From Roseobacter cerasinus (GTDB lineage: Bacteria; Pseudomonadota; Alphaproteobacteria; Rhodobacterales; Rhodobacteraceae): a DNA stretch of 64,000 bases. The notes beneath the pieces are model-generated. The model ran no database searches, was not told the DNA's origin, and saw nothing but the letters and a program-made list of their open reading frames with translations. The position numbers and the translations under genes were made by a program. The DNA is taken from assembly GCF_009811755.1 (NCBI RefSeq), contig NZ_BLIV01000005.1, positions 124,001-188,000 on the forward strand. Direction: 5' to 3'. This document shows, in pieces, positions 55,965 to 64,000 of the stretch; position 1 is the first letter of the stretch; every line of letters starts with the position of its first letter.

Positions 55965-56933
55965 ATGACAAAACGCTTTTTCAAGGCGCTCATGACGGGT
56001 GCCGTGTTGTCTGTTGGCGTGGCCGGTGGCGCCACGGCGGCGGAATGCATCGCACCCGCAAACCCCGGCGGCGGCTGGGATTTCACCTGCCGTCAGATCG
56101 GCAAGATCATGTATGACATCGGCGCGGTCGACAAACCCGTGCAGGTTACCAACATGCCGGGCGCAGGCGGCGGTCTGGCCTACAACCACGTGGTCTCTGA
56201 GCGTGCGGATGATGGCGATGTGATCATCGCGGCCTCCTCGGCCACAACCACGCGTCTGGCACAGAACGCCTATGCGGGCATGACAGCGGATCAGGTCCGC
56301 TTTGTGGGTGCCATCGGGGCCGACCCGGGCGTGATCGCCGTCGCAGCTGACAGCGACTATCAAACCCTTGGCGATCTGGTAGAGGCGATCAAAGCCGATC
56401 CGGGCTCGGTCGCCTTTGCAGGTGGCTCCGCCGTGGGTGGCTTTGACCACCTCAAGCCGCTGATGATCCTGAAAGAAGCGGGATTCACCGACATCACGAA
56501 GGTGAAATACATCGGCGTGGATGGTGGCGCGGATGCGATCACCCAGACTGTGGGTGGCTTCACCCAGGCCATGACGGGCGACATGTCCGAGATCGTCTCC
56601 TTCCTGAACAACGGTGACATCCGCGTGGTCGCGGTGCTGACCGAAGAGCGGGTGCCGGGCTTTGACGACATCCCCACCGCCAAGGAGCAGGGCTTTGACG
56701 TGGTCGCGGTGAACTGGCGTGGCCTCTACGTGCCCAAGGACATCTCGGACGAACAGTTCGACGCATGGGCCGGCAAGCTGCAGCAGGTCGCGGACAGCGA
56801 CGCCTGGGCACAGGCCATGGTCGACAATGGCCTGGCTCCCTTCACCAAAGTGGGCGGCGACTTTCAGGCTTATGTTGACGGCCTCGTGGCCGATATCAAC
56901 GCCATGTCCAAAGAGCTGGGAGTGCTTCAGTAA
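55965..56933 (+). CDS. tctC: tripartite tricarboxylate transporter, substrate-binding protein TctC
   Basis: 322 residues; signal about 1-25 (MTKRFFKALMTGAVLSVGVAGGA, in parts), then the Bug/TctC pattern: CIAPANPGGGWDFTCRQIGKIM, VTNMPGAGGGLAYNHV, FAGGSAVGGFDHLKPLMI. The family binds dicarboxylates/tricarboxylates or other acids. The start has GGGAGGAA upstream. First gene of tctCBA; it is divergent from tctD. Confidence 0.95.
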   Translation: MTKRFFKALMTGAVLSVGVAGGATAAECIAPANPGGGWDFTCRQIGKIMYDIGAVDKPVQVTNMPGAGGGLAYNHVVSERADDGDVIIAASSATTTRLAQNAYAGMTADQVRFVGAIGADPGVIAVAADSDYQTLGDLVEAIKADPGSVAFAGGSAVGGFDHLKPLMILKEAGFTDITKVKYIGVDGGADAITQTVGGFTQAMTGDMSEIVSFLNNGDIRVVAVLTEERVPGFDDIPTAKEQGFDVVAVNWRGLYVPKDISDEQFDAWAGKLQQVADSDAWAQAMVDNGLAPFTKVGGDFQAYVDGLVADINAMSKELGVLQ

Positions 56934-57424
56934 TGGCCTCGGACCGGATTTTTGGTCTGGTCTGTCTGATCACGGCGGTCGCGTATATCGCGGCTGCCAC
57001 CCAGATCCAGACGAACCTCTTCTCGGGTGAATTCCTGCCCAAGCTCTTCCCGCTGATGATCGGCGGCGTGGCGGCGCTTTGCTCGCTCACCATCATGTTC
57101 CGCCCCGACCCTGACCCGAACTGGCCGGTGGCGCGCACATGGGGTGCCATGGCCATCGCGGTGCTGGTGCTCTGTGTCTATGCAGTGATGATCACGCCGC
57201 TGGGCTTCATCCTGCCCACAGCGATTGCCGCAGGCATTCTGAGTTATCAGATTTCACCCAACGTGAAACCTGCCATCGCAGCGGGCGTGGGGCTGTCCCT
57301 GGGGCTGTTTGTTCTGTTCAAATTCGCGCTTGGGCTCGGCAATATCGTCGCCTACAAGGTGCCGACGGCGGCCAAGCTTTGGGATGCGTTCGCAATTCTT
57401 ATTCCATTTGTCGGGGGGCATTGA
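56933..57424 (+). CDS. tctB: tripartite tricarboxylate transporter, small permease TctB
   Basis: 163 residues, four membrane helices (FGLVCLITAVAYIAAAT, ...LPKLFPLMIGGVAALCSLTIM, AVLVLCVYAVMITPLGFIL, ...). Shares its first base with the tctC stop codon. The gap to tctA is 1 bp. Confidence 0.9.
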   Translation: MASDRIFGLVCLITAVAYIAAATQIQTNLFSGEFLPKLFPLMIGGVAALCSLTIMFRPDPDPNWPVARTWGAMAIAVLVLCVYAVMITPLGFILPTAIAAGILSYQISPNVKPAIAAGVGLSLGLFVLFKFALGLGNIVAYKVPTAAKLWDAFAILIPFVGGH

Positions 57425-57425
57425 G

Positions 57426-58931
57426 ATGGATATCCTTGCCAATCTCGCGCTCGGGTTTTCCGTGGCGCTCTCGCCCTTCACGCTGTTCCTCGCGGTCTGC
57501 GGCTGCTTTCTGGGCACCATCATCGGCGCGCTGCCCGGTCTGGGCCCATCGAACGGCGTGGCGATCCTGATCCCCATCACCTTTACACTCGGGCTCGATG
57601 CAACGTCCGCACTGGTACTGATGACCTCCGTCTACTACGGCGCGATGTACGGCGGGCGGATTTCTTCGATCCTGCTGAACATCCCGGGGGACGAGCCCGC
57701 GTTGATGACCACGCTGGACGGCTATCCGATGGCCAAGCAGGGCCGCGCAGGCGATGCGCTGGTGCTCTCCGGTGTCGCCTCCTTCGTCGGTGCCTTGCTG
57801 GCGACCGTGGGCCTGATGTTCCTCGCGCCGACGCTGGCACGGGTGGCCTTCTACTTCGGCCCGGCGGAGTACTTCGCTCTCTATCTCTTGGCCTTCTGCA
57901 CGCTCGGCGGCATGGCCTCGAACAATCAGGCCAAGGCGGCGCTGGCCGCCTGCATGGGGCTCGGTATCGCCATGATCGGGGTGGACAGCTCCTCCGGCCT
58001 GCCCCGCCTGACCGGTGGCAACCTGCACCTCTTCGACGGGATCGATTTCCTGGTGGCCATTGTGGGCCTCTTCGCCATCGCAGAAGTCTTCTTCTTCATT
58101 GAAAGCCATGGCAAGGGCTCCTCCATTGGCGTGAAACTCGACAAGGTGCGCATCCCCTGGAAGGACATCATGTCCACCAAATGGACGATGCTGCGCGCGT
58201 CTTTTGTGGGGTTCATCGCGGGCATCCTGCCGGGGGCAGGCGCCTCGCTGGGCTCCTTCCTGGCCTACATGTCGGAGAAATCCATCGCCGGTGAGAAGGG
58301 TGGCTTTGGCACAGGTGTGGCCAAGGGTGTGGCGGCCCCTGAGGCGGGGAACAACTCTGCCGCAGGCGGTGCTCTGGTCCCCATGCTGACGCTGGGCGTG
58401 CCGGGGTCCGGGACCACTGCGGTGCTACTGGCGCTTCTGATGACGCTGAACATCACGCCTGGCCCCACGCTCTTTACCGAGCGAGCGGATGTGGTCTGGG
58501 GTCTGATCGCCTCGCTGCTGATCGCCAATGTGGTGCTGCTTTTGATGAACGTGCCGATGGTGAAGATCTTCGTGAAAATCCTGTCGGTACCTGCCTGGGT
58601 GCTGCTGCCAGGGGTCACGATGATCTCCTTCGTTGGTATCTATTCGCTCTCGGGCAGCTATTTCGATCTGCTTCTGATGGTGGGCTTCGGAGTGCTGGGC
58701 TACATCCTGCGCAAGCTGGACGTGCCGACAGTGCCAGTGATCCTCGGTATCCTGCTGGGCGGGAACATGGAGGACGCACTGCGACGCGCCATGACCCTGT
58801 CAGACGGTGACCCCACCTATCTCTTCTCCAGCCCCATCGCCATCGGCCTCTGGGTGGCCGCCATCGCGGGGTTTGTCGCGCCAATGTTCCTGCGCAACAT
58901 CTTGAAGAAACCGCAAGCGGTGACCGACTGA
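57426..58931 (+). CDS. tctA: tripartite tricarboxylate transporter, large permease TctA
   Basis: 501 residues, 10-12 membrane helices; signature region GALPGLGPSNGVAILIPITF near 36-56 and YGAMYGGRISSILLNIPGD near 76, also GILPGAGASLGSFLAYMSEK later. Start at 57426 is 2 bases after the tctB stop (1 bp gap). Together with TctB and TctC it imports an organic acid; the specificity is not given by sequence. Ends just before three stacked hairpins. Confidence 0.95.
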   Translation: MDILANLALGFSVALSPFTLFLAVCGCFLGTIIGALPGLGPSNGVAILIPITFTLGLDATSALVLMTSVYYGAMYGGRISSILLNIPGDEPALMTTLDGYPMAKQGRAGDALVLSGVASFVGALLATVGLMFLAPTLARVAFYFGPAEYFALYLLAFCTLGGMASNNQAKAALAACMGLGIAMIGVDSSSGLPRLTGGNLHLFDGIDFLVAIVGLFAIAEVFFFIESHGKGSSIGVKLDKVRIPWKDIMSTKWTMLRASFVGFIAGILPGAGASLGSFLAYMSEKSIAGEKGGFGTGVAKGVAAPEAGNNSAAGGALVPMLTLGVPGSGTTAVLLALLMTLNITPGPTLFTERADVVWGLIASLLIANVVLLLMNVPMVKIFVKILSVPAWVLLPGVTMISFVGIYSLSGSYFDLLLMVGFGVLGYILRKLDVPTVPVILGILLGGNMEDALRRAMTLSDGDPTYLFSSPIAIGLWVAAIAGFVAPMFLRNILKKPQAVTD

Positions 58932-58932
58932 T

Positions 58933-59023
58933 GGACGGCGCAGCCGTCCTGCCCGGCTTTGCCGGGCATAGCCGGGGTGCAGGGGCGCGCGGGCCATGGC
59001 CCGCGCGCCCCTGCACCCCGGCT
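58933..59023. repeat. triple hairpin element with a 54-bp perfect palindrome
   Basis: Three stems in a row between tctA and the AtuA-like gene: GGACGGC-gca-GCCGTCC (58933-58949), GCCCGGC-ttt-GCCGGGC (58951-58967), and a perfect 54-bp palindrome (58970-59023) centred on GGGCCATGGCCC. All three genes around it point the same way, so it is inside or at the edge of an operon rather than a shared terminator. Confidence 0.93.
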
Positions 59024-59052
59024 CGCCGCACCCCGCAGATCGTCCGACCTCT

Positions 59053-60408
59053 ATGACCCGGGTGTTGATCCCCTCTGGTGCTCTTGGGCTGAACTACGAT
59101 CCTGAAGCACTTGCTCGCGGGGTTGCAGCAAGACCCGATATCATAGCCGTCGATGGCGGTTCGACCGACAGCGGGCCATCATATCTGGGCCGCGGCGTTT
59201 CAAAGTATGCGCGCGCCTCGACCAAACTTGAGTGGGCCGGGCTTATGAAGGCCCGAGCCATCGCAGGTGTGCCGTTGGTCATTGGCACTGCGGGCACCTG
59301 TGGCACCGATGCGGCAGTGGACTGGATGCTCGACATCACCCGCGAGATCGCCACAGAGCAAGGCACATCGCTGAAAGTGGCGGTGCTGCGGTCCTCGCAG
59401 GACATTGGCCGCGTCGCTGAATCTTTCGAGGCAGGCAATATCGCCCCGCTTCCCGGCGCCCCCGACGTGACCGCACAGGACATTCAAGCCTGCTCCAACA
59501 TCGTCGCTCTGGCCGGGGCAGAGCAAATCAGCGCAGCTTTGCAGACCGGTGCCGATATCGTCATCGCAGGGCGCACCACCGATACGGCCATCATTGCAGC
59601 CCTGCCGCTGATGCAGGGCTGTCACGGGGGCGGCGCTTGGCACGGTGCCAAGATCGGTGAGTGTGGCGCGCTTTGTGCCACCAACCCGCAGTCGGGCGTC
59701 ATCATGATCGACTTCGACGACGCAGGCTTCACGGTCACACCGATGGCGGACGGCGCACACGCGAGCCCGCATACCGTTTCGGCGCATATGCTCTATGAAA
59801 ACTCCGACCCGTTCATCCTGCATGAACCGGGGGGTCACCTGGACGTGACCGGCGCGCGCTACACCGCGCTTGATGAGACGTCGGTGCGGGTTGAAGGCTC
59901 AAAATGGGTGCCGTCCGACCGCTATACCGTCAAGCTCGAAGGTGCACGGCCTGCGGGCTGCCGCACGGTCTTGATGGCGCTTCTGCGCGACCCGCGTTAC
60001 GTGGCAAACGCCGCTCTATGGGCTGAGGACATCGTGACGAAATGCACCGCCAAGGTTCTCGATCGCATGGACATCACGGCGGAGGAGTTCACGCTGGAGA
60101 TCCGCCTCATGGGTCACTCCGCCAGCTTTGGAATGCTGGAAACGCGGCACGCCGACCCGGTGGAAATCGGGGTCATCGGGATCATCACTGCACCTACCGA
60201 AGACCAGGCAGCAGAGATAGGCAAGCTCCTGAACCCCTATCTGCTGCATCACCCCCTGACGCAGGAGGAAGAGCAGCCTACCTTCGCTTTCCTGTTCTCT
60301 CCGCCCGACATGCATCAGGGCACCGTCTATGAATTCGCGCTGCATCACGTGATGCATCTGACCGACCCTATGGACGCCTTCCGGCTGGAGGTGACCCACA
60401 TTGGCTGA
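59053..60408 (+). CDS. AtuA-like (DUF1446) large subunit
   Basis: 451 residues beginning MTRVLIPSGALGLNYDPEAL. The family (acyclic terpene utilisation AtuA, DUF1446) pattern is visible: PDIIAVDGGSTDSGPSYLG, GTAGTCGTDAAVDW, AGRTTDTAIIAALPL. In long-form AtuA proteins the C-terminal portion is one chain; here it is separate (next gene). No good ribosome-binding site; the ATG at 59053 is chosen by family alignment. Acid/terpenoid degradation is the family idea; substrate in this locus is unknown, presumably what Tct imports. Confidence 0.85.
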   Translation: MTRVLIPSGALGLNYDPEALARGVAARPDIIAVDGGSTDSGPSYLGRGVSKYARASTKLEWAGLMKARAIAGVPLVIGTAGTCGTDAAVDWMLDITREIATEQGTSLKVAVLRSSQDIGRVAESFEAGNIAPLPGAPDVTAQDIQACSNIVALAGAEQISAALQTGADIVIAGRTTDTAIIAALPLMQGCHGGGAWHGAKIGECGALCATNPQSGVIMIDFDDAGFTVTPMADGAHASPHTVSAHMLYENSDPFILHEPGGHLDVTGARYTALDETSVRVEGSKWVPSDRYTVKLEGARPAGCRTVLMALLRDPRYVANAALWAEDIVTKCTAKVLDRMDITAEEFTLEIRLMGHSASFGMLETRHADPVEIGVIGIITAPTEDQAAEIGKLLNPYLLHHPLTQEEEQPTFAFLFSPPDMHQGTVYEFALHHVMHLTDPMDAFRLEVTHIG

Positions 60409-60700
60409 GCTGCGCACCCTCGTCACCAAGGTCCGCAGCAAAAACGCGGGCCCTTTCTGGCTGACCATCGACATCTTCTGCGGCAGCCCGGAGGCCTACG
60501 CACAGGTAAGCCGCGATCTGAAAACGTCGCGTGTGGCCACTGCCTTCAATGCGGACAGTCAGACCGTCAAACGCTTCGATATGCCGGATCTGAACGTGGT
60601 GAAATTCTCCCTCCCCCGCCCGACGGTGCAGGGCGCTATTGCCGACCGCGACATGCATGGGGCGTCCTGGGCCGCGTTGGTCGGCGAACTGGAGATCTAG
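60401..60700 (+). CDS. AtuA-like small subunit (C-terminal domain)
   Basis: 99 residues with a TTG start at 60401, preceded by GGAGGTGA, and overlapping the stop of the previous gene by 8 bp. The sequence RTLVTKVRSKNAGPFWLTID and RVATAFNADSQTVKRFDMP corresponds to the C-terminal domain of long AtuA proteins. The two chains probably form one enzyme. Tight overlap signals fixed stoichiometry. Confidence 0.8.
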   Translation: MAELRTLVTKVRSKNAGPFWLTIDIFCGSPEAYAQVSRDLKTSRVATAFNADSQTVKRFDMPDLNVVKFSLPRPTVQGAIADRDMHGASWAALVGELEI

Positions 60701-60814
60701 GGCCGGCTCCCACAGTAGAGCGGGCGCGCACCCCAGTTTCGCTCCCAAATCGCCACATTCTCACCGCAAAGCACGGCTAATCTCGTACCGATGCGCAACA
60801 CTCGGGGCCGGAGC

Positions 60815-61768
60815 ATGTATCTTTCGATCGTCGTTCCCTGCAGGAACGAGCAGGATGCCATTCTGGCGCTGATTGACAGGCTGTCCGCTGCGCTGACGCC
60901 CTGGCGAGACCAATCGGAAATCATCCTCGTCGATGACGGCTCGACCGATGACACATGGGAGACGATCCAGGACGCGCGGCTGCTCTGCCCTTTTGTTGTC
61001 GGCATCCGGCTGTCCACCAACAGGGGGCATCAGATTGCGCTGACCGCCGGGCTGGAAGCGGCCCGGGGCGCGCGGATCATGATGCTCGACGCAGATCTGC
61101 AGGACCCGCCCGAACTCCTATCTGACATGATGCGGTTAATGGACCAGGGCTATGACGTGGTCTACGGGCGCCGGATCGAGCGGCGGGGTGACAGCCTGTT
61201 CAAACGCGCGACAGCCCATGTCTTCTATCGCGTGCTCAACGCCATGTCGGATGTGGCGATCCCTCAGGACACCGGCGATTTCCGCCTGGTCAACCGCAAG
61301 ACGCTGGATGCGGTCCTGGCCATGCCCGAGCGTGCGCGCTTCATCCGCGGAATGTTCGCCTGGGCCGGGTTTCGCCAGATCGGCATTGAATACAGCCGTG
61401 CGCCACGTCATTCGGGTGAAACGAAGTACCCGCTGCGCAGCATGATCCGCTTTGCCGCCGACGCCATGACATCTTTTTCTACCAAGCCGCTCCGGTTGGC
61501 GACCCGGCTTGCCTTTGCAACGCTCGGGGTCAGCGCCTTTATGGCCGTCTATGTGGCGTGGTCCCTGATTTTCCACCAGGCGGTGGCGGGGTGGGCGTCC
61601 GTTGTGCTGGCGATCAGCTTCTTCTCGGGCGTGCAATTGCTGACGCTGGGTATCATGGGTGAATACATCGGGCGCCTCTACATCGAAGCGAAGAACCGCC
61701 CGCTCTATTTTGTCAGTGAAGAGCTGCGCGACACTCCCGCTGCACGTCCGCTCAGAAAGTCGGCGTGA
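60815..61768 (+). CDS. GtrB-like glycosyltransferase family 2
   Basis: 317 residues from the ATG at 60815 (an ATG at 60791 is in frame); GT-A fold with VVPCRNEQD, DDGSTDDT (about 38-45), LDADLQDPPELL (DxD) and two C-terminal membrane helices (about 230-290). Polyprenyl-phosphate glucosyl/mannosyl transferase of the GtrB/DPM1 type, loading a lipid carrier. Pairs with GtrA immediately downstream (1-base overlap). Confidence 0.88.
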   Translation: MYLSIVVPCRNEQDAILALIDRLSAALTPWRDQSEIILVDDGSTDDTWETIQDARLLCPFVVGIRLSTNRGHQIALTAGLEAARGARIMMLDADLQDPPELLSDMMRLMDQGYDVVYGRRIERRGDSLFKRATAHVFYRVLNAMSDVAIPQDTGDFRLVNRKTLDAVLAMPERARFIRGMFAWAGFRQIGIEYSRAPRHSGETKYPLRSMIRFAADAMTSFSTKPLRLATRLAFATLGVSAFMAVYVAWSLIFHQAVAGWASVVLAISFFSGVQLLTLGIMGEYIGRLYIEAKNRPLYFVSEELRDTPAARPLRKSA

Positions 61769-62154
61769 TGCGAATGCAGCGCTTTGCGATTATCGGCGTG
61801 TTGGTGGCGCTGAGCTACCTGCTGCTCTATCTGGCTTTCCTCGCGTTGGATCTGCCTCGTGTGATAGCCAACGCCCTCGCATTCGGTCTCGCGATCTGTC
61901 TGCAATACGTAGGCCAGACCTGCTTCACCTTTGGTCGGCGCTTGCAGGATTTAGCACAGCTTATCCGGTTCGGCGTGATGGTGAGTTGCGGCTTTGTCAC
62001 CTCCGCCGGTGTGACGGGCTGGCTTGGCCCGCTTTTTGCGGTGCCCGACTGGGCCGTAGCCGCAGTGGTGACCGTGATCTTGCCCGTGCAGAACTATCTG
62101 CTCATGCGCCTTTGGGTTTACGCGCCGCCGCAGGGCCATGAGAGGCTGTCATGA
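61768..62154 (+). CDS. GtrA-family lipid-linked sugar flippase
   Basis: 128 residues, four membrane helices (QRFAIIGVLVALSYLLLYLA, NALAFGLAICLQYVGQTCFTF, LIRFGVMVSCGFVTSAGV, ...). GtrA is thought to flip undecaprenyl-phosphate-sugar. The ATG at 61768 overlaps the GtrB stop by one base; an alternative GTG is at 61765. Overlaps the methyltransferase by 4 bp. Confidence 0.88.
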   Translation: MRMQRFAIIGVLVALSYLLLYLAFLALDLPRVIANALAFGLAICLQYVGQTCFTFGRRLQDLAQLIRFGVMVSCGFVTSAGVTGWLGPLFAVPDWAVAAVVTVILPVQNYLLMRLWVYAPPQGHERLS

Positions 62155-62918
62155 GCCACATCTATGACGACCGCTTCTTTGACTATATCGACGCCAGCGC
62201 CCGCGCGTCGGCCCGGCGTTTCACCGCCTTGCTGTTTCCCCTTTTGCGCCCGGAGAGCGTGCTGGATCTGGGCTGTGGGCGCGGGGTCTGGCTGGACGAG
62301 TGGCGCCGCGCCGGGGCACGGGATATTCTTGGGGTCGACGGCGGCTATGTCGACCCGGACCTGTTGGAGATCCCGCGCGACTGCTTCCGGCCCGCTGACC
62401 TCACAACCCCGGTGCCGACGGACCGCCGTTTTGCGCTGGCGCAGAGCCTCGAAGTCGGAGAGCATCTTCCGCCCTCTGCGGCAGAGACGCTTGTGCACAG
62501 CCTGACCGCAGCGGCAGATCGTGTGCTGTTCTCGGCGGCGGTGGTGGGTCAGGGCGGCGAATGCCACATCAACGAACAACCACTGTCCTACTGGCAGGCG
62601 CTGTTCGCCGCGCGGGGGTATCGGGCCTATGACGCCATTCGCCCCGCCCTGCAGGCGGATCGGACCGTGGCACCGTGGTATCGCTACAACGCGACGCTCT
62701 ACGTGAATGACGCCGGGCACGCGGGGCTGCCAGACCAGATCCTGCGCCATGAAGTGCCCACAAACCGCACCCTCGCAAACGGTGGAGACGTGGCATGGCG
62801 GCTGCGCTGTGCAGTACTTGCGCCGCTGCCGGAGCCCTTGGTGACAGGGCTGGCGCAGCTGCATGCAACGCTGCGGAGCCGTCACATCCGCCTGAGCCCT
62901 CCGCGCATCCAAGGTTAG
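62151..62918 (+). CDS. SAM-dependent methyltransferase in gtr-type locus
   Basis: 255 residues; motif I VLDLGCGRGVWLDEW at about 37-51, then AQSLEVGEHLPPSAAE (a typical small-molecule methyltransferase stretch) and HINEQPLSYWQALFAARGYR. Could methylate the surface sugar or lipid made by its neighbours. Overlaps GtrA by 4 bp. Confidence 0.85.
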   Translation: MSHIYDDRFFDYIDASARASARRFTALLFPLLRPESVLDLGCGRGVWLDEWRRAGARDILGVDGGYVDPDLLEIPRDCFRPADLTTPVPTDRRFALAQSLEVGEHLPPSAAETLVHSLTAAADRVLFSAAVVGQGGECHINEQPLSYWQALFAARGYRAYDAIRPALQADRTVAPWYRYNATLYVNDAGHAGLPDQILRHEVPTNRTLANGGDVAWRLRCAVLAPLPEPLVTGLAQLHATLRSRHIRLSPPRIQG

Positions 62919-62922
62919 GGGC

Positions 62923-64000
62923 ATGGCTGTCACAGAGATCACGGGGCACATGCCGGTTGCGGCCCGGCGCATCCCGCCTGTGTTTTGGGTTGCTCTCGCC
63001 GTCGTCGGTTTGATTTCCTTGCCAAACCTGGCGGATCCGATGATCCGGCATGATGACTTCCCCGCCCTTTTCGGCGAGGGAGATCTGTTCTGGAGCAAAA
63101 CGCTGCATGAGGGGCGCTGGCTGAACTACATCTGGCATCTGCGCGGTCTGCAGACACCGGCCTGGCTGAACTTTGCAGCCTATCAGCTCTGCTGGGCGAC
63201 CCTTGCCACCGCGCTGGCGCTTTCTGCTACGCGCGACACCCCGAGCACCGTTTTCGCCTCAGTCCTGGCCGCGCTGATCCTCGTCGCACCGCCTGCAACG
63301 ATGATTTCTTCATGGTTCAACACGCTGCTGCCCGGGCTTGCGGTGGTCGCAGCCTATGGCCTGATCACCTGCCGGGCAGAGCAGCGGACCGCGCGGTGGC
63401 TGCTGCCGGTCTTCACGCTGCCCGCCCTGATGGCCTATACCACTTATCCGCTGCTCCTGCTCGCGCTCTGCCTGGCTGGAACGCGTCACCGGTCTGTTGC
63501 CGATCTCTGCGCGGTGCTGATCCTCTTCGCGGCCAGTTTCGCCGCTGCTGTCGCGGTCACCTATGCGCTGAACTGGCATGTCCATGGCGTCTTTGGCGTG
63601 CCGCTGGCACCATGGAGAGAGGCGCAGCCTGCGACGGGCCTGCCGGGGCTGTGGCAGAACCTGCACTGGATTGAGGCCACCTTTGCTACGTTCCTTGATC
63701 GGATGAGCCTCGGCTCGCCGCAGCTTTTGCTGGTACAGGCCATGGGGTTTGTGGCCGCATTGCTGCTGATGCTGCGGCGCGCACCGCTGGAGCTGGCCTA
63801 TCTTGGCGCAGGGTTGCTGACCGGCATCGGCCTGATCGCGCTGCAGGCTGCCAAACTGGGAATCGAGGTGCCGCCGCGCGCCTTGCTCTTTGTCTGGGTC
63901 TTCTGGGCGTTGATATGTCTGCGGGCCGCCCAGATCTTTGCAGCGCGCCCCGGTCCACTGGGCGCGCTTGGGCTGGTTTTGGCCAGCATGGTCGCGGTTG
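62923..64000 (+). CDS. polytopic membrane protein, GtrIV/glucosyltransferase-like (partial)
   Basis: Starts ATG at 62923, 4 bp after the methyltransferase stop, and runs open through the window end (at least 359 codons). Multiple membrane spans alternate with short loops; an early loop HDDFPALFGEGDLFWSK with the later HEGRWLNYIWHL resembles the periplasmic acidic loop of membrane glucosyltransferases (Glucos_trans_II type). With GtrA/GtrB upstream it would attach the sugar to a surface polymer. C terminus not visible. Confidence 0.6.
   Translation, partial: MAVTEITGHMPVAARRIPPVFWVALAVVGLISLPNLADPMIRHDDFPALFGEGDLFWSKTLHEGRWLNYIWHLRGLQTPAWLNFAAYQLCWATLATALALSATRDTPSTVFASVLAALILVAPPATMISSWFNTLLPGLAVVAAYGLITCRAEQRTARWLLPVFTLPALMAYTTYPLLLLALCLAGTRHRSVADLCAVLILFAASFAAAVAVTYALNWHVHGVFGVPLAPWREAQPATGLPGLWQNLHWIEATFATFLDRMSLGSPQLLLVQAMGFVAALLLMLRRAPLELAYLGAGLLTGIGLIALQAAKLGIEVPPRALLFVWVFWALICLRAAQIFAARPGPLGALGLVLASMVAV

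Overview
The window looks like a chromosomal segment of a GC-rich alphaproteobacterium of the Rhodobacteraceae (Roseobacter group). Reasons: the gene order tRNA-Trp/secE/nusG/rplK/rplA/rplJ/rplL; the chvI-chvG-hprK-rapZ-EIIA-HPr cluster divergent from pckA; a truncated HprK; an ethylmalonyl-CoA pathway acyl-CoA dehydrogenase; and lipoproteins and DUF families typical of this group. Nearly all coordinates below were read by eye from the sequence and translations; family calls are from recognition, not from a search.

Layout. 1-4274 (minus): the translation/secretion block, with a GFA-fold gene wedged between rplA and rplJ. 4356-9056: a CatB-type acetyltransferase, a very small lipoprotein, tuf, a lipoprotein and a cytochrome P450. 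9262-11562: parC. 11765-19998: SH3 protein, SDR, twin-TM protein, PduO-type cobalamin adenosyltransferase, an 80-bp x 5 tandem array, etfB-etfA, a DUF6473-like protein, 3-hydroxyacyl-CoA dehydrogenase and a PlsC-type acyltransferase. 20042-24509 (minus): HPr, EIIA, RapZ, HprK, ChvG, ChvI, facing pckA. 26467-28699: an unusual LysR-like regulator plus GNAT-like protein pair divergent from an XRE regulator. 28985-31733: methylsuccinyl-CoA dehydrogenase, TetR and META proteins. 31717-40682 (minus): recO, DUF1491, era, rnc, lepB, acpS, a LysE exporter, pdxJ, DUF2062, rsh, rpoZ. 40934-47084: degenerate SDR, folK, NYN nuclease, then a tightly overlapping seven-gene ispH operon. 47272-52764: oligopeptide ABC transporter oppABCDF. 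52823-60700: binding protein + TctE/TctD two-component system divergent from a tctCBA tripartite tricarboxylate transporter and an AtuA-like enzyme pair. 60815-64000: a GtrB/GtrA/methyltransferase/membrane-glucosyltransferase-like cassette cut by the window end.

How the genes fit together. ETF, 3-hydroxyacyl-CoA dehydrogenase, methylsuccinyl-CoA dehydrogenase, cobalamin adenosyltransferase and PEP carboxykinase together suggest growth on acetyl-CoA-yielding substrates through the ethylmalonyl-CoA pathway and gluconeogenesis, with ChvGI/PTS-Ntr as the regulatory hub beside pckA. The Opp and Tct systems point to peptide and organic-acid scavenging.

Most unusual things: (i) a family of paired perfect or near-perfect palindromes in four intergenic spaces, including 48-bp and 54-bp perfect palindromes; (ii) the 80-bp tandem array that starts inside the 3' end of a coding region; (iii) the LysR-like/GNAT-like pair; (iv) the binding-protein/sensor/regulator trio, whose first two genes overlap by 31 bases, controlling (by inference) a transporter with a two-piece AtuA-type enzyme. 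No rRNA, CRISPR array, transposase, phage gene or replication origin was seen.
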